Positions 15,945 through 25,005 of a DNA stretch of 64,000 nucleotides are shown here, piece by piece. The stretch comes from Pseudomonas weihenstephanensis (GTDB lineage Bacteria; Pseudomonadota; Gammaproteobacteria; Pseudomonadales; Pseudomonadaceae). The stretch covers positions 1 through 64,000 of the forward strand of contig NZ_JYLF01000006.1 of assembly GCF_001043055.1 (NCBI RefSeq), given 5' to 3'. Each line of letters starts with the position of its first letter. The stretch's first letter is position 1. A model generated the notes under the pieces. The model did no database searches and had not been told where the DNA came from. It was given only the letters and a program-made list of their open reading frames with translations. The position numbers and the translations under genes are program-made.

Positions 15945-17335
15945 GGGCGAACTCCTGAAAGGGGCGTCGAGGCGTTGTGTTTGAGGCGCTTGGCTTCGTG
16001 CAGGCTCAGGCCGAGCATCAACCAGAACAGCGCGATCAATACTTGAGTGAAACTGAAGTAGTGGTCGAACAGGCCGCTGACCAACGCGGCCAAAATGCCC
16101 ACTGTGGTGCCGAACCAGATCGCATTGTCTGCGCTCAGGACGAGGGTGCTTTGTTGAGGGCGCACGGCGCGCCACCAACTCACTACCACGCCAATGAACA
16201 GCAGCATGCCGGGCAGCCCGGTTTTGTACATGAAGTTGAGAAACAGGTTGGAGATACCCAGCAGCCCGGTGCCCGCAACGCCCGCTTCAACCTTGAAACC
16301 AATGCCCAGAGGAAAGGTGGCGATGGCTCTGGGGAAGGCGCGGTATTCGTCCAGGCGCACGCTGGTACTGCCGCTGTCGGAGGTTGAAAAAATATCCGCC
16401 AGGCGGTCTTGTAATGGTGGGTACACCAACAGCAGCACGAACATTGCAGCGACACCGGCAAACAGCATGCGCCCGGTGTAAGGCACCCGCTTGGCCGCGC
16501 ACCAGACCAGCACCACCAGCATGCTGATCAAGGCGCCGCGTGAGCCGGTCATGGCCAGTGCAAGAATGCCCAAGACCGCGACGCTGATGCCCAGCGCTTT
16601 GGGCCAGCCACGGCGGGTCACGCCGAAACACAGGGCCAGCGGCACCAGCAGCGCCATGGCGCCGCCAGTGACGTTGGGGTGCATCCACGGTGAACTCATG
16701 CGCGTGGTGAAGGACTGCAAGCGATCATCGAGCATGCTCACCCCGCCATACCCCAAGTGCCCGAGGATCGACGTAATACCGCTGGCTGAGCGGTCGCGCA
16801 CGTACACCGGGATCGACAGCAGCAGCAAGAACAGGGTGCCCAGCAGCAGCGCGATGACCATCTGCTCGCGGGCCTTGGGCGTATCGAGCAGGCGCGGCAC
16901 CAAAAACAGAACGGACAGGTTCAGCAACCAGCGCACCCAGTTCACCGGGCCGTTACCTTCGGCGGTCACCATCAACTGACCGACGATAAACGGCAATGCA
17001 CTGAACAGCATCAGCGCCAATACCCAGCGTTCGGTGCGCATCAGCTTGGGCGCAGGTCCCAGATGGTTGAGCATTTTTTGCACCAGCACGCTGCCCCACA
17101 CCAGCAGGATCAGCAGCTCGGACACGGTGGTGCGAAAGCCGATATTGATCGTGGTGTACGGCAAAAACGTCGCCAGCACGCCAAACAGCAATAGCCCCCA
17201 CAAAGGGTGGCGCAGCACCGTCACCACGCCCGCCACACCGACCATCAACACGATGACGCTGAGCGGCGGCAATACCCAGACCATCAGCCCGAACAGCAGG
17301 CTGAACAACACTGCAAGCGGGAGTGCCAAGGGCAT
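15941..17335 (-). CDS. pslJ: Psl polymerase/ligase-like membrane protein (PslJ-like)
   Basis: The 464-residue protein has about ten to twelve membrane helices and a periplasmic loop with the O-antigen ligase/polymerase (Wzy_C) features around SPWMHPNVTGGAMALLVPL and LAMTGSRGALISML. In the psl pathway it is the likely Wzy-type polymerase acting on the periplasmic face. Its ATG overlaps the pslI stop by one base and its stop overlaps the acyltransferase start. Confidence 0.85.
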   Translation of the reverse strand: MPLALPLAVLFSLLFGLMVWVLPPLSVIVLMVGVAGVVTVLRHPLWGLLLFGVLATFLPYTTINIGFRTTVSELLILLVWGSVLVQKMLNHLGPAPKLMRTERWVLALMLFSALPFIVGQLMVTAEGNGPVNWVRWLLNLSVLFLVPRLLDTPKAREQMVIALLLGTLFLLLLSIPVYVRDRSASGITSILGHLGYGGVSMLDDRLQSFTTRMSSPWMHPNVTGGAMALLVPLALCFGVTRRGWPKALGISVAVLGILALAMTGSRGALISMLVVLVWCAAKRVPYTGRMLFAGVAAMFVLLLVYPPLQDRLADIFSTSDSGSTSVRLDEYRAFPRAIATFPLGIGFKVEAGVAGTGLLGISNLFLNFMYKTGLPGMLLFIGVVVSWWRAVRPQQSTLVLSADNAIWFGTTVGILAALVSGLFDHYFSFTQVLIALFWLMLGLSLHEAKRLKHNASTPLSGVRP

Positions 17336-18435
17336 TAGCGAAGCTCCTCCAGCAGCTCATTGAAGCGCTGGCGATAGGCATCGTCAGCGTAGCGGGTGGC
17401 CCAGGCTTTCATCTGTTCAGGGGCTTGGGGACCTTGGGTCGCCAGTGTCAGCATCAATTCGGTCAGGGCGTAGCTGTCGGTGGGCGAAAAACGCGGGCTG
17501 TCAGGCGGGGTGATTTCATCCAGCGCCGAACCACTGGCCACGGCCACCGAAGTGCCCACGCTCAAGGCTTCGATCACCGGCAAGCCAAAGCCTTCGGCGA
17601 AAGAGGGTTGCCACAGGCGTTCGGCCTGCTGGTAAACGGCGTGCAATTGCGCGTCTGTCAGGTCGCTTAAAAAGTGCAGGCCGGGCAATTGTTGCAACGG
17701 CTGGGGCAGGTGTTCGCGTGCGCCTACCAGCACTAATTCCGGTACGTGTTCGCTGCGTTGGCGTGCGGCGTGCCAAGCGCTGACCAGCCACGGGATGTTT
17801 TTGCGCGGCTCGCGGGTGCCCACCGCCAGCCAGTAACGCGGTGGCAGGTTGAGGTCGGTGATGTCGGCCGGCTCACCGACAAAGCCGCTCACCAGGTTGG
17901 GCAGCACCCGTACTTTGCCTTTGGCTTCGGGGAACAGTTTGACCACTTCGTCGGCGGTGTATTGCGAAGGGGTCCAGATCCGGTCGGCGACCTTGATCGA
18001 GTGGCCGATCGAGAGTTTGTCGCTGGTGCGGTACACCTTAGCCTTGAGGCGTGAGCCGTGGTGGTTGGTGTGCGTCAGTTGGAACAGGTCGTGCAGTTGC
18101 AGCACGTAGCGCATGCCGGGTGGTTTGGCCCCTATCGGCAAGCCCATGTTGAAATTGCAGATATGGATGTCGATCCCGGCTTCGCGCAGGGCACCCGGCA
18201 GGAAGCCGCCTTCGAAACGCAAACGGCTGGGCAGCCGATGCACCCCTTGCAAGGGTGAACCCCAGCGCGGGCAATGCACGCGACGGCGCAGCAGGTGATC
18301 TTCGGGCGCTACGCCAAACAACTGCAACTGCACCTCGGGGTGCGCGCGCAATGCGGCTTCCAGTGCCAGCGCCTGACGACCAATGCCGCTGTTGCCGTAG
18401 CCCGCTGCGGGGCGGTAATCCAGACCTATGCGCAT
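17335..18435 (-). CDS. pslI: Psl-cluster glycosyltransferase, family 4 (PslI-like)
   Basis: The 366-residue GT-B enzyme begins MRIGLDYRPAAGYGNSGIGR (glycine-rich acceptor loop) and has the nucleotide-sugar-binding C-terminal domain with WLAVGTREPRKNIPWLV and the PSFAEGFGLPVIEAL motif (E-x7-E type). It adds one sugar of the repeat unit in the cytoplasm; length is within one residue of the P. aeruginosa PslI as I recall it. It overlaps pslH by ten bases and pslJ by one. Confidence 0.85.
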   Translation of the reverse strand: MRIGLDYRPAAGYGNSGIGRQALALEAALRAHPEVQLQLFGVAPEDHLLRRRVHCPRWGSPLQGVHRLPSRLRFEGGFLPGALREAGIDIHICNFNMGLPIGAKPPGMRYVLQLHDLFQLTHTNHHGSRLKAKVYRTSDKLSIGHSIKVADRIWTPSQYTADEVVKLFPEAKGKVRVLPNLVSGFVGEPADITDLNLPPRYWLAVGTREPRKNIPWLVSAWHAARQRSEHVPELVLVGAREHLPQPLQQLPGLHFLSDLTDAQLHAVYQQAERLWQPSFAEGFGLPVIEALSVGTSVAVASGSALDEITPPDSPRFSPTDSYALTELMLTLATQGPQAPEQMKAWATRYADDAYRQRFNELLEELR

Positions 18436-19643
18436 ACGCTGACTTCTTCTTTTAAGGAGGGAAGACGGGTGTAAACCTGTTCCAGCTGGGCCGCGGCCAC
18501 TGACCAGTCGTGCTCGGCCCTGACGTAAGCACGCCCGGCCTCGCCGATGCGCTGCAAGAGCGCAGGATCGCTGAGCGCCACGTTCAACAATTGCGCCAGT
18601 TCCTGAGGGTTTTCGCTGCCCAGGTAGTGGTCGCCGTTGATGACCTTCAAACCTGACGTGCCCTGCCCGGTGGTGACCACCGGCAAACCGGCAGCCATCG
18701 CTTCGAGCACTTTAAGCTTGGAGCCGCCGCCCTGACGCAGCGGGGCAAAAAACACTGCGGCCTGGCGTTGCAGGTCGCGCAAATCGGGCACAAAGCCCTG
18801 CCATTCGATGCGTGGGTCCGGCCAGCGCTGGCGCCAATCGTGGGGCAAGCCAAAGCCGCAAATAGCGAACCGCACGTTCGGGTTGAGCGCCCACAGCGCC
18901 GGCAAAATGCTGTCCAGCGCCCATTCCACGGCATCCACGTTGGGGTGGTATTCGTAATTGCCGACAAACAGCAGGCGCTGGCTGTGCACGTCCGGCTGAA
19001 CCGCTGCGTAATGGGCGCTGTCGACGCCGTTGACCACCACCGACACCGGCGTGTGTGTCAGTTGACGCAGGGTGTGAGCGTCCTGTTCAGTGACGGCGAT
19101 TAATTCCTTTGCCAGCCCGAACACGCGTTTTTCCCAGCGCCGGTAACGCCATTGGTCATAGGAGGTAAACGGCTTGAACCAACCGGGCAGCCGGTCGTAG
19201 CTGGCCGCGCCCAAGGCGGATTCGACGTTGTGTTCGGTGAGGATAAAATCGCGCCCGGTCGCACTCAGCGCACGTTCGAACGGTTGAAAACTGTAGCTGT
19301 GCTCGATCTGGATCACGTCCCACGGTGCTTGCAGCAGCTCACTCCACTGCTGCTCAAGCGGCGCGCTGACGCCGTTGATCGCGGCCAGCATGGGGTAGGG
19401 CGCGAGGGCCACGGCCAGTAATGTTTTCAGGCTGCGTAAGGGGCGTCTGGGCATGACGATCAACCGCTCGACAAACGGCTCAAGTGCGGCACGGGTGTCA
19501 GCGTCGAGTACCGTTTTGGATTGCACCAGCAAGGTGATGCGATGCCCGCGTGCCGCCAGACTGCGCAGCAGATGGTACTGGCGGGTTTTGCCGCCGCTGG
19601 TGGTGGGCCACGGTAAGTAGGGCAGCGTCCAAAGTATGTTCAT
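18426..19643 (-). CDS. pslH: Psl-cluster glycosyltransferase, family 4 (PslH-like)
   Basis: The GT-B protein is 405 residues from the ATG at 19643 (MNILWTLPYLPWP). Its motifs are LPWPTTSGGKTRQYHLL at the acceptor side, LLFVGNYEYHPNVDAVEWAL and APLRQGGGSKLKVLEAMAAG (E-x7-E) at the nucleotide-sugar side. An in-frame ATG three codons upstream (19652) is possible, but the chosen one forms an ATGA overlap with pslG, the pattern used throughout this operon. Confidence 0.85.
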   Translation of the reverse strand: MNILWTLPYLPWPTTSGGKTRQYHLLRSLAARGHRITLLVQSKTVLDADTRAALEPFVERLIVMPRRPLRSLKTLLAVALAPYPMLAAINGVSAPLEQQWSELLQAPWDVIQIEHSYSFQPFERALSATGRDFILTEHNVESALGAASYDRLPGWFKPFTSYDQWRYRRWEKRVFGLAKELIAVTEQDAHTLRQLTHTPVSVVVNGVDSAHYAAVQPDVHSQRLLFVGNYEYHPNVDAVEWALDSILPALWALNPNVRFAICGFGLPHDWRQRWPDPRIEWQGFVPDLRDLQRQAAVFFAPLRQGGGSKLKVLEAMAAGLPVVTTGQGTSGLKVINGDHYLGSENPQELAQLLNVALSDPALLQRIGEAGRAYVRAEHDWSVAAAQLEQVYTRLPSLKEEVSVCA

Positions 19644-20968
19644 GGTGTCCATACCAACAGTTGCAGGCTGGTTTTAAGCGGCACCGTGATTGCCGATGCA
19701 TCGCTCAACGGGGTTTCACTGCCATCGTGCGGGTTGTACAGCGTGGCCTGGGTGATGCCGGGCAAGTGCACCTGTTCACCGCTGGCGCTCCAGAACATCC
19801 ACAGGCGTTTGCCGTCGCTGCGGGTCCAGCCAATGCTGTACAGATCGCTCGGCGCGCCCTCGACGGTGGGTGCATCCGCCGGGTCGATACGTGGGCCTGT
19901 GACGTTGAAAAAGTGTTGCAGCGCCACATACACAGGCTTGGGGTTGCCTTGCAGATCGAGCAATCCGTAGAACTGATCACGCGGGCTGGCGCGTCGGTCC
20001 AGATCGCTGAGGTTAAACAGGAAGATGCGCTGGAAATCCATCGCGCTCATCAAGGCCAGACGGCGCAGGGTGTAGTCGGCTTGCCCGTCCACGCCAATCA
20101 GCAGCTGCATTTCTTTGGGGCCGTTGTAACTCGACCAGCCCCATTCGGTGGCCCAGACCTGCGCGATGCCTTTGGCGTGCAAGGCATTGTTGAGGAAGTT
20201 GGAGCGGGTCAAGAAGTCCTTGTCCGCCGGGTTGTCACCTTCGGGGTACTGAGAATAAGGGTGATAGGCGGTGATCAGGTGTTGCTCGGCCAAGCCTTTT
20301 TCCAGCAGTTTTTGCAGCATCAGACCTTCTTGCTTGGGCATCTGGCTGTAGTACGCCATGCCAGCCGTGGCGACCTGTTGCCCTGGCAGTTGCGCACGCA
20401 GAGCGTCGGCGGTAGTGGTCAGCAGGCGGTAGTACGCGTCGGGATCGGCCTGTGGCATCCACATGATGTTGGGCTCGTTCCACACCTGCCACACATTCAC
20501 CTGCGGGTAGCGCTGGGCCAGCATCTGCATGCGCTGGGCAAATACGTTGAAGTCTTTGGGCGGGTACTGATCGTTGACCTGGGCGCCCTCTGGCAGGCTG
20601 CTGGCGAAGGGTGCCGAGCCGACCAGGTACGCCAGGGTTTTGAGTTGGTGGGCGCTGATGGCCTGCATCACACCATCGAGCGGGGCCAGTTGCAGCTGGT
20701 TTTCTTCAGGCTCGATCATGGCCCAGTGAATGGTCAGGCGTACCCAGTCGAGCCCCAGCTCGTCGAGGCGCTGCATCTGTTTTTCATACACCGGCTGGGG
20801 GAAGTATTGAAACTGCGCATTCACCCCCAGGAAGTCTTTCCACTCAATGGGGCGTGGCCCGCGCAAGGTGGTGCCTTCGGCTTCGGCGGGCGGGCTCCAC
20901 GGCAACAGACTGACACCCACTGCCACGAGCAGCAGCAGGAGCAGCCAAATTACAGGTTTACGCCACAT
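19640..20968 (-). CDS. pslG: Psl-cluster glycoside hydrolase (PslG-like)
   Basis: From the ATG at 20968 (MWRKPVIWLLLLL) the protein is 442 residues, the same as P. aeruginosa PslG. A membrane-anchor/signal helix (about 5-24) precedes a GH39/clan-A TIM barrel. The likely acid/base is E165 in VWNEPN and the nucleophile E275 in WATEWGW, at or next to the positions known for PslG. PslG cleaves Psl and is thought to trim or release polymer in the periplasm. The start overlaps the end of pslF by 11 bases. Both catalytic glutamates are intact, so activity is expected. Confidence 0.92.
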   Translation of the reverse strand: MWRKPVIWLLLLLLVAVGVSLLPWSPPAEAEGTTLRGPRPIEWKDFLGVNAQFQYFPQPVYEKQMQRLDELGLDWVRLTIHWAMIEPEENQLQLAPLDGVMQAISAHQLKTLAYLVGSAPFASSLPEGAQVNDQYPPKDFNVFAQRMQMLAQRYPQVNVWQVWNEPNIMWMPQADPDAYYRLLTTTADALRAQLPGQQVATAGMAYYSQMPKQEGLMLQKLLEKGLAEQHLITAYHPYSQYPEGDNPADKDFLTRSNFLNNALHAKGIAQVWATEWGWSSYNGPKEMQLLIGVDGQADYTLRRLALMSAMDFQRIFLFNLSDLDRRASPRDQFYGLLDLQGNPKPVYVALQHFFNVTGPRIDPADAPTVEGAPSDLYSIGWTRSDGKRLWMFWSASGEQVHLPGITQATLYNPHDGSETPLSDASAITVPLKTSLQLLVWTP

Positions 20969-22148
20969 GAGTGCGTCCCCAGCAGGCGGATTTGAACATC
21001 TGATGAAAACGTTTGGCGGTTTCGCTCCACACGCGTTCGTCGCCGATTTTTTGCGCGTGTTCGGCCCAGCGCAGCGCCATCTGCGGATCGGCACACAGGT
21101 GGCCCAATTCAGCCGCCAATGCCGCCACGTTGCCTTGGGGGTAGATCACGCCATTGCCGTGGTCGACCTCTTCGGCAAAGGAGCGAGCATCCGAGGTGAT
21201 GACTCCGCGCCCACAGGCGGCTGCCCATGACAACGCACCGCTGGTGCCGCGCAGTTGGCCCAGCAGCTTGAGTTTGCTTGACTCGCGGTACGGCAGCACC
21301 ATGACGTGATGGGCCTGGATGACCTTGGCGATTTCACTGGCCGGTAAATCCAGGTGCCATTCGATGCTCTTCTCCAGCCCCAGTTGTTCGATGCGTTGGC
21401 GCAACAAGTGCAGATAACTGCCTCCCGACTCGAAGGCCATTTCCGGCTCGCTGCCCCCGGCCAGCGTCAGCGTCAGGTGCTGTTTGAGTTCGGGTTTTTG
21501 CGTGAAGGTCATGGCCAGCGCTTCAAGCAAGTCTTCAATGCCCTTGCCGCGATAAATGAAGCCGAAGTACAGCAGTTTTAGCGGATCAAGGGCTGGCATG
21601 GGCGCGGGCGGGATCAACAGATTGCCGTGGGGGATGACCACCATTTGTTCAGCGTGCAGGCCCATGCGCTGTTTGAGGCAATCGCCGCCTGATTGGGTCA
21701 GCGTCACCAGACGCGTCAGGTTGCGGGCCAGTTGCCGCTCTTCATACAGGCACAACGGATCAGCCAGTACCGTGGCCATTTGTGGCAGTGGGGAGGGCAG
21801 GCGGCTGGCCAGCGACAACGGCCACGGCAGCTTGGCCCGGCGCCACACCAGACGCTCAGGATCATGCACGGTGGCGGTCAGGGGTAATTTTGCAAAACGC
21901 TGGCGTAATGCGCGCAGGGCATGAAACTCGGCCAAACGCCCACCACCCAACTCGGCGTGCACCAGATCGATGCCGCGCCAATCGGTGCTCGCCACCCGTT
22001 GCACGGCGCGCTCGGGGTCGTTGCCAATGCCGGCCAGCGGCGTGCTGACTTCAATGCCCTGACTCAGCAGGGCGGCCTTGAGGTGCCCTGCATAGTCGGC
22101 AATTCCGTTTTGTTCAGGCGCCAATGGCGCAAGCAGGGCAATGTGCAT
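20958..22148 (-). CDS. pslF: Psl-cluster glycosyltransferase, family 4 (PslF-like)
   Basis: The 396-residue GT-B enzyme starts MHIALLAPLAPEQNGIADYAG, the PslF-type N-terminus, and has LLYFGFIYRGKGIEDLLEAL and LRGTSGALSWAAACGRGVI in the nucleotide-sugar domain. It adds a sugar to the lipid-linked repeat in the cytoplasm. It begins inside the pslE stop (TGATG) and overlaps pslG, so it is translationally coupled on both sides. Confidence 0.85.
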   Translation of the reverse strand: MHIALLAPLAPEQNGIADYAGHLKAALLSQGIEVSTPLAGIGNDPERAVQRVASTDWRGIDLVHAELGGGRLAEFHALRALRQRFAKLPLTATVHDPERLVWRRAKLPWPLSLASRLPSPLPQMATVLADPLCLYEERQLARNLTRLVTLTQSGGDCLKQRMGLHAEQMVVIPHGNLLIPPAPMPALDPLKLLYFGFIYRGKGIEDLLEALAMTFTQKPELKQHLTLTLAGGSEPEMAFESGGSYLHLLRQRIEQLGLEKSIEWHLDLPASEIAKVIQAHHVMVLPYRESSKLKLLGQLRGTSGALSWAAACGRGVITSDARSFAEEVDHGNGVIYPQGNVAALAAELGHLCADPQMALRWAEHAQKIGDERVWSETAKRFHQMFKSACWGRTHVA

Positions 22149-24142
22149 CAGGCTTTACCCCGAATGCGGGCCAGGACGTTCAACACCTTTTCGGGGATGT
22201 CGAAGCGACGGCGGTTGATGATGATCCCGTCCACACGCTTGAACGCGGTATTGAGCGTATTGAGCGCGGTTTGCAGGATAGGCACGGTGGTTTTTTCGGC
22301 TTCCACGATCAGGCAAATCAGGTCGGCCTGACGCAGAATCACGAACGCTTCCTGATTGGAGAAGAAACCTGAGGCATCCAGCAGCAGGATTTCGCCCGGT
22401 GCCGCAGGGCCAACGCCGTTGACGCGCACTTGATGGCCGCGTTCCACCAGCAGTTCGCGCAGGTGCTCAATCACAAAGCTCACGCCTTCGCCTTTACGCG
22501 CCGAGGTCAACCCGATGCTCAGGCCGCGCTCGGCCACTTGCTCCAGCGGCAGTACGCCATACAAGCGGTACATGCTGGCGATAAAGGCGCTGCGCCGTTG
22601 CGGCTGCTTGTCGCTGAGGTCTTGCAGGCTGGTCCAGACCTTGACCCCGAAACGCTCTTCGATGTGGTCGCCGTCGTGGATGCGCTGATCCAGCAGGTAG
22701 AAGAAGTACAGCGCCAGCAAGCCGACCGCGAGGCTGATCGGGATCGCCAAAAACAGCATCAGCAGGCTTTTGGGGAACACACGGTTAGGGTTGAGCGTGG
22801 CTTGTTCAATCACCGCGATGTTGCTAATGCGGCTCTTGTCCAGTTCACGGTCAATCCGGGCTTTTTCGGTGCTGTCGCTGTACAGCGCGAAGCTTTTTTC
22901 AGCCGCCGCCAATTCGCGCTGCAAACGCGACAGCTCAGGCTCCAGGGCCAGCGCTTCTCGTCGGTCTTGCTCAAGCTTTTCAAGTTGCACCTTTTGCTGG
23001 GCCGCTTGGGTTTTCAGGCGGCTGAGGCTGGCTTGCTGGTCGGCAAAGCTGTTTTGCAGACGCGTGAATACCGGGTTGGGGGCCAGGTTTTCGCTGCGTT
23101 GCACCACCGCTTTTTCACTGTTGAGCAGGGCTTGCAGGTTGGCGATGGCAGCGTCCAGCGCTTTGACCGGCGGTGCGGTTTCTTTGAAGGTGCGGGTCAT
23201 CTCCTGACGTTCGATCAGCTTGGCATTGATGCGTTGGGCCAAGTCTTGACGGTCGGGGTTTATGCTGATCTGGCGCCCGATGCTGATCTCTTTTTTCATG
23301 CTGTTGAGCTGCGCTTGAATGGTGTCCAGACCGCTTTGGGTCGAGGCCACGGCGCGGGTGGTGTTGAGGTGCTCACCCTTGAGGTTGTTGAGGTTGCGAG
23401 CGATGTCGTTCAGGCGCTCAGTGATGCTCACCGCCCCCAGTTGGTTGAGGATGGTTTCGATCTGGCGCTGAAGGTCGAGGATGCGCGCTTGCGTGGATGC
23501 CGCTTCTGCTTCATAGAAACCGTACAAGCTCTTGCGGCCCATGGTCGAGGTGCGCTCTTGCTCGTATTGGTCGATCCAGGTTTTGACCACCTGTTGTGCG
23601 ACCTCGGGATCATTCCAGGTAAAACTCACCTCCATCACCGAAGAACCGGGGGCGTGGGTCACGCTGAAGTTCTTACTCAGTTGCTCGGCCAGACGCTCGA
23701 CCGGGGTTTGCTTCTCGACCAGCCCAAGCATTTGCAAAAAGCCGCGACCGATATCAACCAGGCCCTGCACGGTGGCCTTCAGCGCATTTTTGACCGTGGC
23801 CACCACGCCGGTAGGTTGCGGCTGGCGTGACAGGTCATCGAGGTACTTCTCGGCCACCATCCGCACAATCGGGCGCCCGGTGAGGATGCGTTCTTCATCG
23901 ATGATCGGGTCGCGCATGGCGCTGGGGATGACCACCGCCTGGCGGTCGGCAATTTCAATCGGCAAGGTGCTGGTATCGCGGCCGGGTTTAACCAGTAACA
24001 GCGCGGTGGACTCAAAGCGGTTGGGCAGCAGGAACGCACCCAGCACGATGATGATGAACGTCACCAGCACGGTGATTTTGACTTCGCGCTTGAAGATGAA
24101 GAACAGGCGCAATAAATCGCGGAAAGAACGGATATTGATCAT
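22148..24142 (-). CDS. pslE: Psl chain-length/co-polymerase protein (PslE-like, Wzc family)
   Basis: From the ATG at 24142 (MINIRSFRDLLRLF, AGGA upstream) the protein is 664 residues; P. aeruginosa PslE is about 662. It has an N-terminal membrane helix (about 20-40), a Wzz domain, a long periplasmic coiled coil (about 190-410), a second helix (about 440-465, with SLLMLFLAIPISLAVGLLAL) and a cytoplasmic BY-kinase-like domain. That domain is degenerate: the Walker A position reads SARKGEGVSF without the GKT/GKS lysine, and there is no tyrosine-rich tail. It is therefore a co-polymerase controlling export and length rather than a tyrosine autokinase. Confidence 0.9.
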   Translation of the reverse strand: MINIRSFRDLLRLFFIFKREVKITVLVTFIIIVLGAFLLPNRFESTALLLVKPGRDTSTLPIEIADRQAVVIPSAMRDPIIDEERILTGRPIVRMVAEKYLDDLSRQPQPTGVVATVKNALKATVQGLVDIGRGFLQMLGLVEKQTPVERLAEQLSKNFSVTHAPGSSVMEVSFTWNDPEVAQQVVKTWIDQYEQERTSTMGRKSLYGFYEAEAASTQARILDLQRQIETILNQLGAVSITERLNDIARNLNNLKGEHLNTTRAVASTQSGLDTIQAQLNSMKKEISIGRQISINPDRQDLAQRINAKLIERQEMTRTFKETAPPVKALDAAIANLQALLNSEKAVVQRSENLAPNPVFTRLQNSFADQQASLSRLKTQAAQQKVQLEKLEQDRREALALEPELSRLQRELAAAEKSFALYSDSTEKARIDRELDKSRISNIAVIEQATLNPNRVFPKSLLMLFLAIPISLAVGLLALYFFYLLDQRIHDGDHIEERFGVKVWTSLQDLSDKQPQRRSAFIASMYRLYGVLPLEQVAERGLSIGLTSARKGEGVSFVIEHLRELLVERGHQVRVNGVGPAAPGEILLLDASGFFSNQEAFVILRQADLICLIVEAEKTTVPILQTALNTLNTAFKRVDGIIINRRRFDIPEKVLNVLARIRGKA

Positions 24143-24161
24143 GTCGGCAGTCCTTTGGCGA

Positions 24162-24938
24162 TTAGTTATTGTCGTTTTTACGCAGTTCGTAGGACGCCCC
24201 GATGCCAATTGATTTGGTAAACGGAATCAATTGGTTGAGGTAGAGATCGACCCACTCGATGCCATTGCCCACTGACGACTTGGGCACAAACACAACGTCG
24301 CCGCGTTGCAGCAGAACCGGTGCTTGCATGCCATTGCCACGGGCAATGGAGTTTTTGTAATCAAAAAAGTAGGTGTTGTAGCGCCCGTCATCCTCTTGGC
24401 GCAGCAGGGCAACGTTGTTGCTGTCGCCCACCGGCTGCACGCCGCCAGCGCCCACAATGGCCTGCTCCAGCGTGGTGGCTATGTTGACTTGCAAGGTGGC
24501 CGGGTTGTGTACCGCCCCGCCTACGTACACCGTGTTACTGGGCGTTTGCGAGAAGTTGATGGTCAGCGACGGGTCTTGATAAACGTGGGTCAGCTTTTTT
24601 TCCAGCACCGTGGTGAGCTGGTCCGGGGTCATGCCCGCCGCTTTGACACTGCCAATGTAGGGGTAAGAAAACGTGCCGTCGGTGCGCACGTTAAACAGTG
24701 TCAGTTCATAGATCGAGTTGGCGGTAAACGCCGAGATAGAGGGCGCTTCACCGGTATTACGGACAATGCGCAACGTGTCGCCTGCGCGGATACGTTCCAG
24801 GGGCAGCGGCTTGCCCGCCAGGGCCAGGCCGGCGCGATGGCCTTCGCGTAATACCTCGTCGTCAGGCAACGCCACTTTGGACGGCAGGCTGCACGCACTT
24901 AGCAACACAACACTCAACATCAGCAGGACTTTTTTCAT
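24162..24938 (-). CDS. pslD: Psl outer-membrane export lipoprotein (PslD-like, Wza family)
   Basis: From the ATG at 24938 (MKKVLLMLSVVLLSAC, AGGAAG upstream) the protein is 258 residues. A lipobox LSAC predicts lipidation at Cys16. A poly-export domain with LERIRAGDTLRIVRNTGEAP and YPYIGSVKAAGMTPDQL is followed by an SLBB-type domain (NTVYVGGAVHNPATLQV). It forms the outer-membrane export pore partner of PslE, which follows 19 bases later. Confidence 0.92.
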   Translation of the reverse strand: MKKVLLMLSVVLLSACSLPSKVALPDDEVLREGHRAGLALAGKPLPLERIRAGDTLRIVRNTGEAPSISAFTANSIYELTLFNVRTDGTFSYPYIGSVKAAGMTPDQLTTVLEKKLTHVYQDPSLTINFSQTPSNTVYVGGAVHNPATLQVNIATTLEQAIVGAGGVQPVGDSNNVALLRQEDDGRYNTYFFDYKNSIARGNGMQAPVLLQRGDVVFVPKSSVGNGIEWVDLYLNQLIPFTKSIGIGASYELRKNDNN

Positions 24939-25005
24939 TGTTTGCGCTTCCTGGCATGCATGGTCACAGCGCCCTTGCGGGTCATTGGCAATCGAACAGC
25001 CTGAT

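Noticed and set aside
15945..16178. 78-residue N-terminal extension of the psl acyltransferase
   Set aside because: It lies inside pslJ; the ATG at 15944 has AGGAG and an ATGA overlap.
19550..20995. 481-codon plus-strand frame antisense to pslG and pslH
   Set aside because: Breaks a tightly coupled operon and shows no domain.
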